Of a DNA stretch of 64,000 nucleotides, positions 17,545-26,489 are shown one piece after another. The position numbers and the translations under genes were made by a program. Source of the stretch: an uncultured Verrucomicrobia subdivision 3 bacterium (lineage in GTDB: Bacteria; Verrucomicrobiota; Verrucomicrobiia; Limisphaerales; UBA11358); the NCBI GenBank assembly GCA_903875465.1, contig CAIQWB010000122.1:1-64000 (forward strand), in the 5' to 3' direction. The notes under the pieces were generated by a model. The model was not told the origin of the DNA and did no database searches. It was given only the letters and a program-made list of their open reading frames with translations. Numbering within the stretch: the stretch's first letter is position 1; every line of letters begins with the position of its first letter.

Positions 17545-18655
17545 GAAGATCACCGGCTACTTTTTGCTTGCCGGGCGGCAGGGAAAAACTGGACTCAGTA
17601 AGGCGACCAGGCGGTTGTCCCAAAGCCATGCCCTTATCGCGCATTTACTGGTCGATTCAGGCAGCCGTAGGACTTTCAAAGTCTGCCGCTGATGCTGGCG
17701 CGGGACCCGGTGATTCTGGCCGGATTAACCAGCCTCGCCCACCCGGAAGTTGCCAAAAACAACCCGGGCGAATCTGTCTTGGATAATTTAAATGCCTTGT
17801 TGCACCGCGTGCAGGGAACGATCGGTCCGGATATTAATTGGGTTGATGGATAAGCCTGGCATCTGTATGGCCTCGAGCAACAGCGGCCAGCCAAGCTCGG
17901 GCGTGGTGGGGTGAGCAATTTGCCATTGGTCGCAAGGTGCGCAAACCGGGGTTGTATTTCTGCGCGCGGGTCACCCAAAACGAACCTGTTATTGGCGAAG
18001 TCGCCATCCAATTGACTTTGGACCGGCAAAGCGACTCGCTGGATTTGAGGACGGTTTTTACGTGGACGGCAACGGCGTGGTCATCAGGCAAAAAACCCGG
18101 CTTTTTGCCTGACCGCCCTGCCCTCCAGCCGGGTGAAAGAAATCAGTCCGGCTATGCGCCTGGAGCGCTACCAGCAGGAACACTTTGCCCGGCTATCGAT
18201 GGTTCACTGTTGTTATACTAATTCCGCCCCCCCTCGTATTCTTAAACCAGGAGACCCCGCCCCGGTTGCTGTTTTCAAACGCCCTTGCCCTTGAGGAGTT
18301 GCGGGTTTATGTACGGAGGGCCTTGCCGAATCATTCACGCTGCGGCGGGATTATTTGCAAACTTTTATGCTGCTGGCCACGGCATGCGTTTCCTTAATTC
18401 TACTAGTAGTCGCCATCTTGAATTATCCGAGTAGGCAGGGGAAATATTGCAGGTGCCACCCGGCCAGGCCCCGGGCACCCATGCGTATTTTGCTGAATTG
18501 GCCATACCCAATGATCAGCAACGGGTACGGCAGGTCATTCACCAGGTGATTGATCAAGGGGAAACCGTTAATTTGGAGTAGGAGCTAGTCCGTCCGGATG
18601 ACGGCCAGTCCATAATTCATTCGCAAGGACGGATGATAAAAGGCTCCCACGGCTG
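17545..18655 (+). pseudogene. Decayed dCache-PAS sensor kinase (DctB-like)
   Basis: Fragments in shifting frames keep the order of a DctB-type sensor: PLMLARDPVILAGLTSLAHP near 17690, MASSNSGQPSSG near 17862 (the sugar/acid-sensor ASSN..QP..F motif), VIGEVAIQLTLDR near 17992, YVDGNGVVI near 18060, a transmembrane segment (MLLATACVSLILLVVAIL) near 18367, and a PAS_3-like stretch QQRVRQVIHQVIDQGETVNL then a TAG stop where Tyr is expected, followed by LVRP and SIIHSQGRM. Several frameshifts and stops interrupt it, and no kinase core follows. The gene looks inactivated. Confidence 0.75.
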
Positions 18656-18778
18656 ACAGTCCGCAGCGTTTCAGTTTCGTCCGGCTCATGGCGGGGCAAA
18701 GCTTCAGTGTGTTTGTGCCACGATACCAGTTCGGCAACCCCGGATTGTGACCGGGCGGGATAAACCAACCCAAGCTGC

Positions 18779-19174
18779 TCAAGCCTGCATGGCCAGCTCA
18801 CCATTGATGCGGGTTAGTAATTCATCGCGTGAAAAAGGTTTGGCCAGTGTGCTTGCCACGCCCATGCACTGGACAATTCCCAATAAATCCTGTGCCGATG
18901 CCGTGTTGCCACCGCCTGACATCGCAATGATCCGGGTCCGGGGATACTTTTTTCTGAATGCCAGAATCGTCTCCACCCCCTCTTTACCAGGCATGATCAA
19001 ATCGGTAATTAGCAGGTCGAAATCTTCCCGCGCAGCCAGTTTCAATGCCTGATCTCCATCGGTCGCAACCCTTACGGCATGACCCGCCTGAGTAATGACT
19101 TGCCGCAATAAATTAAGGACGTCCGGGTTGTCATCCACCACTAGTATTTTAGCCTGGCTGCGCATCTTAATCAT
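18779..19174 (-). CDS. Single-domain (CheY-like) response regulator
   Basis: The 131-residue protein is one receiver domain: acidic residues in ILVVDDNPDV, the phosphorylatable Asp in FDLLITDLIMPGKEG, Thr/Ser region IIAMSGGG and the conserved Lys in TLAKPFSRDELL. There is no output domain. It lies tail to tail with the decayed sensor kinase and may have been its partner or part of a phosphorelay. Confidence 0.9.
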   Translation of the reverse strand: MIKMRSQAKILVVDDNPDVLNLLRQVITQAGHAVRVATDGDQALKLAAREDFDLLITDLIMPGKEGVETILAFRKKYPRTRIIAMSGGGNTASAQDLLGIVQCMGVASTLAKPFSRDELLTRINGELAMQA

Positions 19175-19368
19175 TTTTACCTTCGCCGGTTCAGCCCCCC
19201 TGTTGACCGGCTTTTCCCCGGCTGCATATCAATGTGAATTTGCAAGGCGTTTGCGTCAATATATTAAAACCGGAACTATAGACAAAGCTAGACATAAGTC
19301 CACGCGCCAAAATAGGTTAGGTGGGTGAATGGAAAGGAGGTGCAACTGCTAAATTTAACCAGATTTTG

Positions 19369-20382
19369 CTAATCTACCCGGGGTGGAGCCGTGCTCTTGC
19401 GCTGTATCAATTCCGCCGTCAGCCGTTTGGGCTGGATTTTTTCGTCCCGCAACAGACACATCATTGCGTTCACCGCCGCCACTCCCAGCCGGAATTTTGG
19501 CTGGCGCACGGTGGTGAGGGGCACGCGGAAATATTCGGCCGCCAGCACATTGCCAAAACCCACTAGGGAAATATCCTCGGGGATGCGCAAGCCCTGGGAA
19601 ATCAGGGTCTCGGCACAGCCAATGGCCACCAGGTCACTGACGGCCTGAATGGCCGTGGCCCGGCAGGCTTCGTTCAAATATTGTAGTGTGGCCTTCGTTC
19701 CTTCCTCGATGGTATTGCCGGCTTGGAAAACGAGCTTGTCATCCACCTCAATGCCCGCCTCCCGGAGAGCCCGGCGATACCCCTCAAACCGTTCATGCGC
19801 CCACGGCGCAGCCGGCGGCCCGGTCAGGTAGGCGATGCGCTTGTGGCCAAGTTTAAGGAGATGCTGGGTCATGTTATAACTCGCAATCAACTCCTCGATC
19901 TCAATGCTGTGAAAGGATCGACAAAATGGCGCCGGCGGTCCCAACAGAATGGTGGGGGTGGCCCGGGATTTGATTTCCTGATAGATGCGTGCCTCCGCTT
20001 CATATCGGTAAACGGGCGAGATGAACAATCCATCCACCCGCCGGGAGAGCAAATGACGCAGGCAAACTTCCTCCCGCTCCGACTGGTTGTGGGTGTGCGC
20101 CAGCAATATATCATAGCCCAGTTCATGCGCCCGCTCCTCAATGGCAAACACGATGCGCGCGTAAATCGGATTCGTGGTCGCCGGGATGACCAGCCCGAAA
20201 AGCTTGGTCGTTTTGGTGCGCAGTCCCTGCGCGCTCGAATCCGGCACATAACCCATCTGCTGGGCCAGTAATTTAACCCGCTGCTTGGTGGCGTTCGAGA
20301 CATCCGGTTCGTCGCGCAGCGCTTTCGACACGGTCATCACCGATACCCCCGCCAGTTGTGCCAGATCTTTTAGTCTAACCAT
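19369..20382 (-). CDS. LacI-family transcriptional regulator
   Basis: The N-terminal helix-turn-helix (VRLKDLAQLAGVSVMTVSKA, then the hinge helix QGLRTKTT) is followed by a periplasmic-binding-protein-like ligand domain (GLVIPATTNPIYARIV through VGFGNVLAAEYFRVPLTTV). At 337 residues it has normal length. Such regulators respond to sugars or nucleosides. No sugar operon is adjacent, so the target is unknown. It is the last gene of the tlyA-nadK-lacI unit, 4 bases after nadK. Confidence 0.93.
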   Translation of the reverse strand: MVRLKDLAQLAGVSVMTVSKALRDEPDVSNATKQRVKLLAQQMGYVPDSSAQGLRTKTTKLFGLVIPATTNPIYARIVFAIEERAHELGYDILLAHTHNQSEREEVCLRHLLSRRVDGLFISPVYRYEAEARIYQEIKSRATPTILLGPPAPFCRSFHSIEIEELIASYNMTQHLLKLGHKRIAYLTGPPAAPWAHERFEGYRRALREAGIEVDDKLVFQAGNTIEEGTKATLQYLNEACRATAIQAVSDLVAIGCAETLISQGLRIPEDISLVGFGNVLAAEYFRVPLTTVRQPKFRLGVAAVNAMMCLLRDEKIQPKRLTAELIQRKSTAPPRVD

Positions 20383-20386
20383 GATG

Positions 20387-21271
20387 TTACAAGTAGGTTC
20401 CCCGCCAGTGAAGCTTGCGGCGCAAGGCTTCCAAGAATGAGCTGTCCGGGAGTTGTACCAGTCGGATCGCCCGCCGGCTGCGCCGGATTACGACCTCGTC
20501 CCCGGCATCCAGCTCATCCACCACCTGGCCATCGGCACTCAGAATCGTGGCCGGCAGCGGTGTCACTGCCTTGACAGTGATGCGCGAAGACAGGGGCAGA
20601 ATAATCGAACGGTTGGAGAGCGAATGCGGACAGATGGGCGTGAGCGTGAATACTTCCGCCGTGGGCAATACAATCGCCCCGCCGGCCGCCAGGGAATAAG
20701 CAGTGGACCCGGTCGGTGTACTGATGATCAAACCGTCACAACGGTAGCGTGTGATCGGCTCGCCATCCACTCCCACATCCAAACTAATGAGTCGGCCGAC
20801 CGCACCACGGCTGACCACAATGTCATTTAATGCCGAACCTTGAATTTTTTTGCCCCGGGAAACGCCGGAGACCTCTATCAAGGCCCGCGATTGTAGCGAG
20901 TATTCACCGGCCCAGACCGACTTGAGCGCCTGGGGCAGATGATCCGACGGGACAGCGGTCAGGAAACCCAGCCCGCCAATGTTCACGCCGAGAATGGGCG
21001 TGGCACAGCCGGCAATATCCCGGGCCGCCCGGAGAATCGTGCCGTCACCGCCAAAAACCAGCAACAAATCAACCGCCCGGGCCAGGGCCCCCGCGTTTTC
21101 AAAAGTGGCACCGCCAGCACCCGCGAGCCGCGCGGTTGCCACGTCACAACAATAATCCAACCCCGCCAGGCGGATCAAACGAACCGCCTCGCGAACGATG
21201 TCCGCGCAGGCTGCTTTCTCGGAATTGCCCAGCAAGCCAATCCGGCGGATATGCTTAATTAATTTTTTCAA
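20387..21271 (-). CDS. nadK: NAD kinase
   Basis: The enzyme phosphorylates NAD to NADP. The catalytic GGDGTILRAAR motif, the GVNIGGLGFLT segment, the NDIVVSRG motif and DGLIISTPTGSTAYSLAAGG are all present in family order. The length of 294 residues is typical. Its start overlaps the end of tlyA by 17 bases, a pairing common in bacteria, and supports co-transcription. Confidence 0.95.
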   Translation of the reverse strand: MKKLIKHIRRIGLLGNSEKAACADIVREAVRLIRLAGLDYCCDVATARLAGAGGATFENAGALARAVDLLLVFGGDGTILRAARDIAGCATPILGVNIGGLGFLTAVPSDHLPQALKSVWAGEYSLQSRALIEVSGVSRGKKIQGSALNDIVVSRGAVGRLISLDVGVDGEPITRYRCDGLIISTPTGSTAYSLAAGGAIVLPTAEVFTLTPICPHSLSNRSIILPLSSRITVKAVTPLPATILSADGQVVDELDAGDEVVIRRSRRAIRLVQLPDSSFLEALRRKLHWRGTYL

Positions 21272-21998
21272 TCAACACCAAGAATTCCTTGTTGCCCGCC
21301 GGCCCCAGCAAGGGGGATTCGGTCACGCCCTGCCAGCGGCACGCCGGCAAACCGGCCACAAAACCGGCCAGTTCCGCCAGCACCCGGTCGTGAATGGCGG
21401 CATCCGTGATCACCCCCCGGCCTTTGTCGACTTCCGCTTTGCCGGCTTCAAATTGTGGTTTGATCAGCGCGATGATTTTGCCTTCGCTTTTTAATAAAGC
21501 AATCGCCGGTGGTAAAATTTTTTTCAGGGAAATGAAAGAGCAATCAATCACGGCCAGGTCGGCCGGGGTGTAACCCGCCGGCATGCGAGCCAGTTCAAGG
21601 TTACGGGCATTGGTCTTTTCCATCACTACCACCCGGGGATCCGTGCGCAATTTCCAAGCCAGCTGCCCCTGCCCCACATCCACCGCATGCACCCGCGCCG
21701 TGCCGTGCTGCAGCAGGCAATCCGTGAAACCACCGGTGGAGGCCCCCAAATCAATGGCCAGTAAATCTTTGACCTGAATTCCGAAGTGGCTGAGCGCATG
21801 TTCGAGTTTGTGCCCGCCCCGGCTGACAAATTTTTCGGGGGTGTCAATCGTCAGCACATCTCCGGGACGCACCGAATCGCTGGCCTTGTGGGCCGTCTGG
21901 GCATTGATCCGCACTTGCCCTGCAAGGATCGCCCGCTTCGCGCGCTCGCGACTTTCGCAAAGACCGTTTTCCACCAAGGCTTGATCAAGGCGTGTCAT
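21255..21998 (-). CDS. tlyA: TlyA-family rRNA (cytidine-2'-O)-methyltransferase
   Basis: An N-terminal S4 RNA-binding domain (RLDQALVENGLCESRERAKR, then GQVRINAQTAHK) is followed by an RrmJ-like methyltransferase fold with DLGASTGGFTDCLLQHG and AVIDCSFISLKKILP. Family members methylate 16S and/or 23S rRNA. I chose the ATG at 21998 because TlyA proteins begin MTRLDQAL. The same frame stays open to an ATG at 22136 and would add 46 residues, including a hydrophobic stretch (GLIGLTLWFCCYW). That extension is not conserved in the family as I know it. Confidence 0.93.
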   Translation of the reverse strand: MTRLDQALVENGLCESRERAKRAILAGQVRINAQTAHKASDSVRPGDVLTIDTPEKFVSRGGHKLEHALSHFGIQVKDLLAIDLGASTGGFTDCLLQHGTARVHAVDVGQGQLAWKLRTDPRVVVMEKTNARNLELARMPAGYTPADLAVIDCSFISLKKILPPAIALLKSEGKIIALIKPQFEAGKAEVDKGRGVITDAAIHDRVLAELAGFVAGLPACRWQGVTESPLLGPAGNKEFLVLIEKIN

Positions 21999-22145
21999 GC
22001 TCAGCCACCATGGTTGCTGAAATCCTGCGGGAGTTGAAGCTCCAATTTCCACGCGCTGCCTGCCTTGGTAATAGTTTCTCCAATAGCAACAAAACCAAAG
22101 AGTTAGCCCAATGAGACCCGCTGCGCTACCGGCCATTTAGGCTGC

Positions 22146-22973
22146 TTACCGGTTAAAAAATACCACGGCGAATGGCGCAAGCCAGCTGGTTTGGACGGTG
22201 TGGACCGGCTCCACGCAATGGTGCAAAAACTCCATGGGCACAGCACCCGCCAGCAAATAAACATTATCCCCCGCCTGCCACGCCGCAATTGCATTCTGGT
22301 TGATGCTGGCAAACTTGGGTTGGCCGGGTGCCGGCACATCCGTCAGACTGGCCGCCCGGGCCACAAATAAATCCACATGGTGAGGACCGGGCAGCACATA
22401 GCACAACATGGAGACGGCCTGCCCATGCCACTGCAGGATGCGGCACCCCATCAAGTCCGGGGAATGTTGCATAGGGACCGGTAATTCCAGATCGGCCGGG
22501 CCATGGTGCTCGGCCAGCCAGCCCGTTACCTTGGCCAAATCGGCTTGCCGGACATCCACATGACGCAAATCTTCCGGAGCCGCGGCAAGCATGTCCTTGG
22601 CAAAGCTGGCCAGTTTGTTGTCCGAATTGGAATGCGACCAATTGACCGCCAGACTCAAAAACAGAACTACAGCCGCCGCCAGCCCCCAGAAAAGCGGCGT
22701 GGGCCAGTCAAAAAAGGACGACTTGGCATCCGCCCTAGTCAAGGGTACGACCTTTTGCCCGGCCAAGATTTGCGCCCTCAAGGCGGGCGGCACGGTAACA
22801 TTGGTCAAAGACTGCCGCACGTGGGCATCCCAAAGCCGCTCCCGCTCCCACCAAGCCCCCAACTCGGCGTCGCGCCGAGCCAATGCCAGCGCCTCGGCCA
22901 GTTGGGGATCGGCGGCGCCGTCGTCGCCCGGCCGGGCCACGGTCAGAATTAATTTGGCTTCGTTTTGGTTCAT
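22146..22973 (-). CDS. Putative membrane anti-sigma factor
   Basis: The 275-residue protein has a cytoplasmic N-terminal domain of about 95 residues, one transmembrane helix near residues 95-113 (LFWGLAAAVVLFLSLAV) and a periplasmic domain of about 160 residues with CRILQWHGQAVSMLCYVLPG. It resembles anti-sigma regulators only by architecture and by context: its start overlaps the stop of an ECF sigma gene by four bases. The classical zinc motif HxxxCxxC is not seen. It probably tethers the adjacent sigma factor. Confidence 0.7.
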   Translation of the reverse strand: MNQNEAKLILTVARPGDDGAADPQLAEALALARRDAELGAWWERERLWDAHVRQSLTNVTVPPALRAQILAGQKVVPLTRADAKSSFFDWPTPLFWGLAAAVVLFLSLAVNWSHSNSDNKLASFAKDMLAAAPEDLRHVDVRQADLAKVTGWLAEHHGPADLELPVPMQHSPDLMGCRILQWHGQAVSMLCYVLPGPHHVDLFVARAASLTDVPAPGQPKFASINQNAIAAWQAGDNVYLLAGAVPMEFLHHCVEPVHTVQTSWLAPFAVVFFNR

Positions 22974-23470
22974 CCCACGTTCTTTTGCCCCACCGCCATC
23001 CGCAGCAGCGCTTTACCCCGCGAAATCCGGGACATCACCGTACCAATCGGCACATCCAAAATTTCCGCAATGTCGCGATAGGACGTGTCGTCCAGATAAA
23101 ACAACGCGAGCGGCGCGCGATAGGTTTCATCCAGTTCCTGCATGGCGGCCATGACCGTGGCACCATCCATGAGTTTCTCCGGCGAGGCGGACACGGCCAT
23201 CAACTCGCCCTCGTCCACCACCGCCATGTCCACTTTGGGAAACTTATCCTCGTGCCGCCGCTGGCCCAGAAACTCCCGGTGCAACGTCGTAAAGAGCCAC
23301 GATTTCACTTTGGTCGTGTCCCGCATTTGATCCCCTTTCGCTGCCCAGCGATAAAAGGTCTGCTGCACCAAGTCGCACGCATCGGCTTCGGAACGGGCAA
23401 GGCTGAGCGCGAAACGAAACAGCGGTTCGTAATGCACTTTCACCAAATCTTCAAAATCAGGTCCGGCCAT
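22970..23470 (-). CDS. ECF RNA polymerase sigma factor
   Basis: This 166-residue protein contains region 2 (HYEPLFRFALSLARSEADAC, DLVQQTFYRW, KVKSWLFTTLHREFL) and region 4 (MAAMQELDETYRAPLALFYL, then DTSYRDIAEILDVPIGTVMS). It directs RNA polymerase to a small regulon and is likely held inactive by the membrane protein encoded directly downstream. Which signal releases it is unknown. Confidence 0.92.
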   Translation of the reverse strand: MAGPDFEDLVKVHYEPLFRFALSLARSEADACDLVQQTFYRWAAKGDQMRDTTKVKSWLFTTLHREFLGQRRHEDKFPKVDMAVVDEGELMAVSASPEKLMDGATVMAAMQELDETYRAPLALFYLDDTSYRDIAEILDVPIGTVMSRISRGKALLRMAVGQKNVG

Positions 23471-23582
23471 AAGTAAGAGCGACGGGCCGGATTTTTATTC
23501 CATCCGGCCGGTCACGTCCATTTTATTCCAATTGCTGAAATTGCATTTTGACCCAAGCCTCGGGAAACTTTAACCTGCCAGC

Positions 23583-24350
23583 GTGCAAAATGAACCAGTT
23601 TCCACGCCGTCCTTGATCGCGCCGGCCCGGGCCGACGGCCGCCAGGCCAGCCAGTTGCGGCCCATCACTTTTCAAAATCATATCGCGCCTTACGCGGCCG
23701 GCTCCACCTTGATTTCCTGGGGCAATACCCGGGTCATCTGCGGGGTGACCATTGAGGAAAACGTGCCGCGCTGGATGAAGGAACAAGGCGTGACCGGCGG
23801 CTGGATCACGGCCGAGTATTCCATGCTCCCCTACTCCACCCTCCAGCGCAAACAACGGGATATTTCGAAGGGTAAACTGGACGGTCGCTCCTCAGAAATT
23901 CAGCGGCTGATTGGCCGGTCCATCCGCGCCGCCATTGATTTGGAAAAAATCGGCACGCGCACCATCTGCGTGGATTGCGACGTGTTGCAGGCGGATGGCG
24001 GCACCCGCACTGCGGCCATTACGGGAGCGCGCGTCGCGCTGGCCCTGGCGGTGAAAAGGCTGATCAGCTCCGGTAAACTGGCCGCTGATCCCATGTTAAG
24101 CGGGGTGGCAGCGGTGAGTGTTGGCATGGTCGCCGGCCGGGCGCTTCTGGACCTGTGCTATACCGAGGATGTGGCCGCTGCCGTGGATTTGAATTTGGTG
24201 ATGAACGCTCGGGGCGAATTTATTGAAATTCAAGGCACCGGCGAGGAGTCCACCTTTACCGAAAACGAACTGGCTGAATTACTGGCCCTGGGCAAGGCTG
24301 GCGTCCGCGAATTGCTGGCCGCCCAAGCCGCTGCCATTCAGCAAGGCTGA
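23583..24350 (+). CDS. rph: Ribonuclease PH
   Basis: The phosphorolytic 3'-5' exonuclease trims tRNA 3' ends. Signature segments are present in order: ADGRQASQLRPI, GWITAEYSMLPYST, GRSSEIQRLIGRSIRA, DCDVLQADGGTRTAAITGA, and DLCYTEDVAAAVDLNLVM. At 255 residues it is full length. A GTG at 23583 serves as start. It is the first gene of a three-gene operon with the phosphatase and prmA. Confidence 0.96.
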   Translation: MQNEPVSTPSLIAPARADGRQASQLRPITFQNHIAPYAAGSTLISWGNTRVICGVTIEENVPRWMKEQGVTGGWITAEYSMLPYSTLQRKQRDISKGKLDGRSSEIQRLIGRSIRAAIDLEKIGTRTICVDCDVLQADGGTRTAAITGARVALALAVKRLISSGKLAADPMLSGVAAVSVGMVAGRALLDLCYTEDVAAAVDLNLVMNARGEFIEIQGTGEESTFTENELAELLALGKAGVRELLAAQAAAIQQG

Positions 24351-24363
24351 TCCCCATTTCATT

Positions 24364-25029
24364 GTGACTAAACCATCCAAGCCCAAAGCGGCCCCCGCCC
24401 ATCAACCGCCGCCCGCCACCCGCCTGTTGCTGATCCGCCATGCGGAAGTGGAGGTCAAATACCACCGTGTCTTTGGCGGACGGATTGATATGAACCTCTC
24501 CCCACGGGGACTGACCATGGCCCGGACGCTGGCCCGGTACTTGGAGAAAAAAACGATCGATGCAGTTTATGCCAGCCCCATGAAACGGGTGCAACAAACC
24601 CTTGCCCCCAGCTTGCGCAAAGGCTTGCCGAAACAAACGATGCTGCCCGACTTGCGGGAAATTGATTTTGGTGAATGGACCGGCCTGGGCTGGCAGGCCG
24701 TGAGTGACCGCTTCGGCTTTCATTCGCATCAATGGCTGGAACAGATTGAACACCATGGTGTGCCCAACGGCGAAAACGGGCAGGTCTTCCGCAGCCGCGT
24801 GGAGCCCAGCTTGCGCCAGATCGTCAAGGCCCATCCCGGGCAAAACGTGGCCGTCTTTTGCCATGGCGGGGTCATCCGCATGATCCTGGCCATTTTACTG
24901 GACCTGCCGCTCCCCAAGACCAACTCGTTTGAAATCGAGTATGCCAGCATCACGCAAGTAGCCCTGCATCCGCACATGGCGGAGATTGAACTGATGAATT
25001 TCACCCCGTGGCGGGATTTGGTGGCATGA
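24364..25029 (+). CDS. Histidine phosphatase family protein
   Basis: The catalytic RHAE motif (LLLIRHAEVEV) sits near residue 22, with the second conserved Arg in SPMKRVQQT and the closing His in FCHGGVIRMI. LREIDFGEWTGLG is the typical phosphoglycerate-mutase-like segment. The substrate may be a small phosphate ester, such as a cobalamin or sugar phosphate. I placed the start at the GTG at 24364, 14 bases after rph. The stop overlaps the prmA start by four bases. Confidence 0.88.
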   Translation: MTKPSKPKAAPAHQPPPATRLLLIRHAEVEVKYHRVFGGRIDMNLSPRGLTMARTLARYLEKKTIDAVYASPMKRVQQTLAPSLRKGLPKQTMLPDLREIDFGEWTGLGWQAVSDRFGFHSHQWLEQIEHHGVPNGENGQVFRSRVEPSLRQIVKAHPGQNVAVFCHGGVIRMILAILLDLPLPKTNSFEIEYASITQVALHPHMAEIELMNFTPWRDLVA

Positions 25030-25955
25030 AAACCAAACCAGAAAAAATCCTTTGGCGCATCTCCGTGGCCACCACTTTGGAAGCCGAGGATGCGGTGGCG
25101 GATATGCTGGCCGGCTTGATCGGCGAATCCGCCTCCAGCTATTATGATTTGGAACGACAGGCCAGTCTGGTGAGTGTATATTGCCAGCAGGCCAAGTCGC
25201 CCGCCCCCAAATTCCGCGCGGCGATTCGCGCTGGCCTGGCCAACATCCAACATTGCGGCCTGCCCACGGGATCAGGGCAAATAAAAATGGGGCGCGTGCG
25301 CCCCGAGGATTGGGCGGAATCATGGAAACGCCATTTTAAGCCGCTGGAAATTGGCCGATCACTCTTGATCAAGCCCAGTTGGAGCAAACGCCCGGCTAAA
25401 AAAGGTCAAGCCACGGTGATCCTCGACCCAGGCCTGAGTTTTGGCACGGGACAGCACCCCACCACCTCTTTTTGCCTCAGTGAAGTGGCCCGTCCGGGGG
25501 AAACCTCTGCGGAAAAAATCGCAACCCGCTCATTTTTGGACATTGGAACCGGTTCTGGCATCCTCGCCATTGCCGCAGCCAAGCTAAATTTCGCACCAAT
25601 TGACGCTTTTGATTTCGATCCGGAATCAGTCCGGGTGGCCAAAAGTAATGCTAAAATTAACCGAGTTTCGCAAAAAATTTCACTCACCCAGGCTGATGCC
25701 ACCCGGCTCCCGCTGCGTCCCGCCCGACGTTACGACCTGGTCTGCGCCAACCTGATCTCCAACCTTCTCCTCGCCGAACGAAAACGCATCATTGCCCAGT
25801 TAAATAAGGGTGGAACGCTTGTTTTGGCCGGAATTTTGCAAACGGAATTTCATACGGTTCGCGCTGCATTTGCCGATGTGGGATGGGAGCTGGTGCGGAC
25901 GGAAATACAGAAGGAATGGCAATCCGGCGCTTTCCAGAACAAAAATAAAGATTGA
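25026..25955 (+). CDS. prmA: Ribosomal protein L11 methyltransferase
   Basis: PrmA trimethylates ribosomal protein uL11. The protein shows the N-terminal substrate domain, the EDWAESWKRHFKPLEIGRSL segment, LDPGLSFGTGQHPTT, the SAM motif FLDIGTGSGILAIAA and the catalytic-site motif CANLISNLL. Start ATG at 25026 overlaps the upstream stop (ATGA), so it is translationally coupled. Length is 309 residues, slightly longer than the usual 290-300. Confidence 0.93.
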   Translation: MKTKPEKILWRISVATTLEAEDAVADMLAGLIGESASSYYDLERQASLVSVYCQQAKSPAPKFRAAIRAGLANIQHCGLPTGSGQIKMGRVRPEDWAESWKRHFKPLEIGRSLLIKPSWSKRPAKKGQATVILDPGLSFGTGQHPTTSFCLSEVARPGETSAEKIATRSFLDIGTGSGILAIAAAKLNFAPIDAFDFDPESVRVAKSNAKINRVSQKISLTQADATRLPLRPARRYDLVCANLISNLLLAERKRIIAQLNKGGTLVLAGILQTEFHTVRAAFADVGWELVRTEIQKEWQSGAFQNKNKD

Positions 25956-25991
25956 ACATTTTTTGTTTTGGACGAGTCTGAATTGTAACGA

Positions 25992-26021
25992 TTCGGTTAC
26001 AACAACCGAAAACTGTTGACA
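25992..26021 (+). promoter_or_regulatory. Palindrome and -35-like box before the small ORF
   Basis: TTCGGTT (25992-25998) and AACCGAA (26004-26010) form a perfect 7-bp inverted repeat with a 5-base spacer. Six bases downstream is TTGACA (26016-26021), a consensus -35. The best -10 candidate (TATCAA near 26042) is 20 bases away, longer than ideal. The layout suggests a regulated promoter for the 54-residue ORF at 26074. Confidence 0.4.
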
Positions 26022-26073
26022 GCGGTTGGCATGATTCCCGCTATCAATCCCATGGAAGGACGAAAGGAAACGT

Positions 26074-26238
26074 ATGATGAAAACAATCGAAACAATGAGT
26101 GAAGCAATCCGTAATCCAAAGCATCCGTTCCGTAAGACCGAAAATACCCCAAAAAAGGCGCTCAAGAACCGTCATGAACGCCGCAAAATCAAGGAATACC
26201 TCCATTTAGGAGATTGGTTATCCGAAGAAATGGCCTGA
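26074..26238 (+). CDS. Small basic protein, 54 residues, unknown function
   Basis: A purine-rich ribosome-binding site (GAAAGGA near 26062) precedes an ATG at 26074. The product begins MMKTIETMSEAIRNPKHPF, is rich in Lys and Arg in the middle (KKALKNRHERRKIKEYL) and ends GDWLSEEMA. It is preceded by a palindrome and a TTGACA box, and its codons are more A-rich than those of its neighbours. I do not recognise a family. Alternative: a chance frame, but the spacing of the signals argues for a gene. Confidence 0.55.
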   Translation: MMKTIETMSEAIRNPKHPFRKTENTPKKALKNRHERRKIKEYLHLGDWLSEEMA

Positions 26239-26489
26239 GTTCCCCATGCCGGAACTCGGATCATTCAGCTTAAGACGTATTTAAAGCAAGGTTTTTATCT
26301 TGGATAAAAACTCAAGGTTTGAGTATGAAAATTCCGAAGCTTGGGGAAGACCGCAACCAAGTAATATACCAACCCTCATGCTTGGTTGGCAGTTTGGTCG
26401 TCAGCCGAAGTATGCGTCAACTTCGCTGGCAGAATCGATAGCAAAAATACCGCCCGCTGGCTATACACCAGCGGGCGGTAATTGAAAGA
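26239..26489. other. Intergenic region with two hairpins
   Basis: GTTTTTATC TTG GATAAAAAC (26291-26311) is a perfect AT-rich 9-bp hairpin downstream of the small ORF. The rpsR terminator lies at 26448-26480. A 7-bp stem (GAGTTCC/GGAACTC, 26237-26257) overlaps the small-ORF stop. I see no further gene. Confidence 0.5.
26448..26480 (-). terminator. Intrinsic terminator after rpsR
   Basis: A perfect 13-bp stem (TACCGCCCGCTGG at 26448-26460, its complement at 26468-26480, loop of 7) is followed on the minus strand by TTTTTGC. It lies 10 bases after the rpsR stop and closes the rpmG-rpsR group. Confidence 0.9.

Noticed and set aside
22000-22145. tRNA-like stretch (GCGCAGCGGG word) upstream of tlyA
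   Set aside because: No cloverleaf can be drawn: acceptor, anticodon and T-arm pairings are missing.
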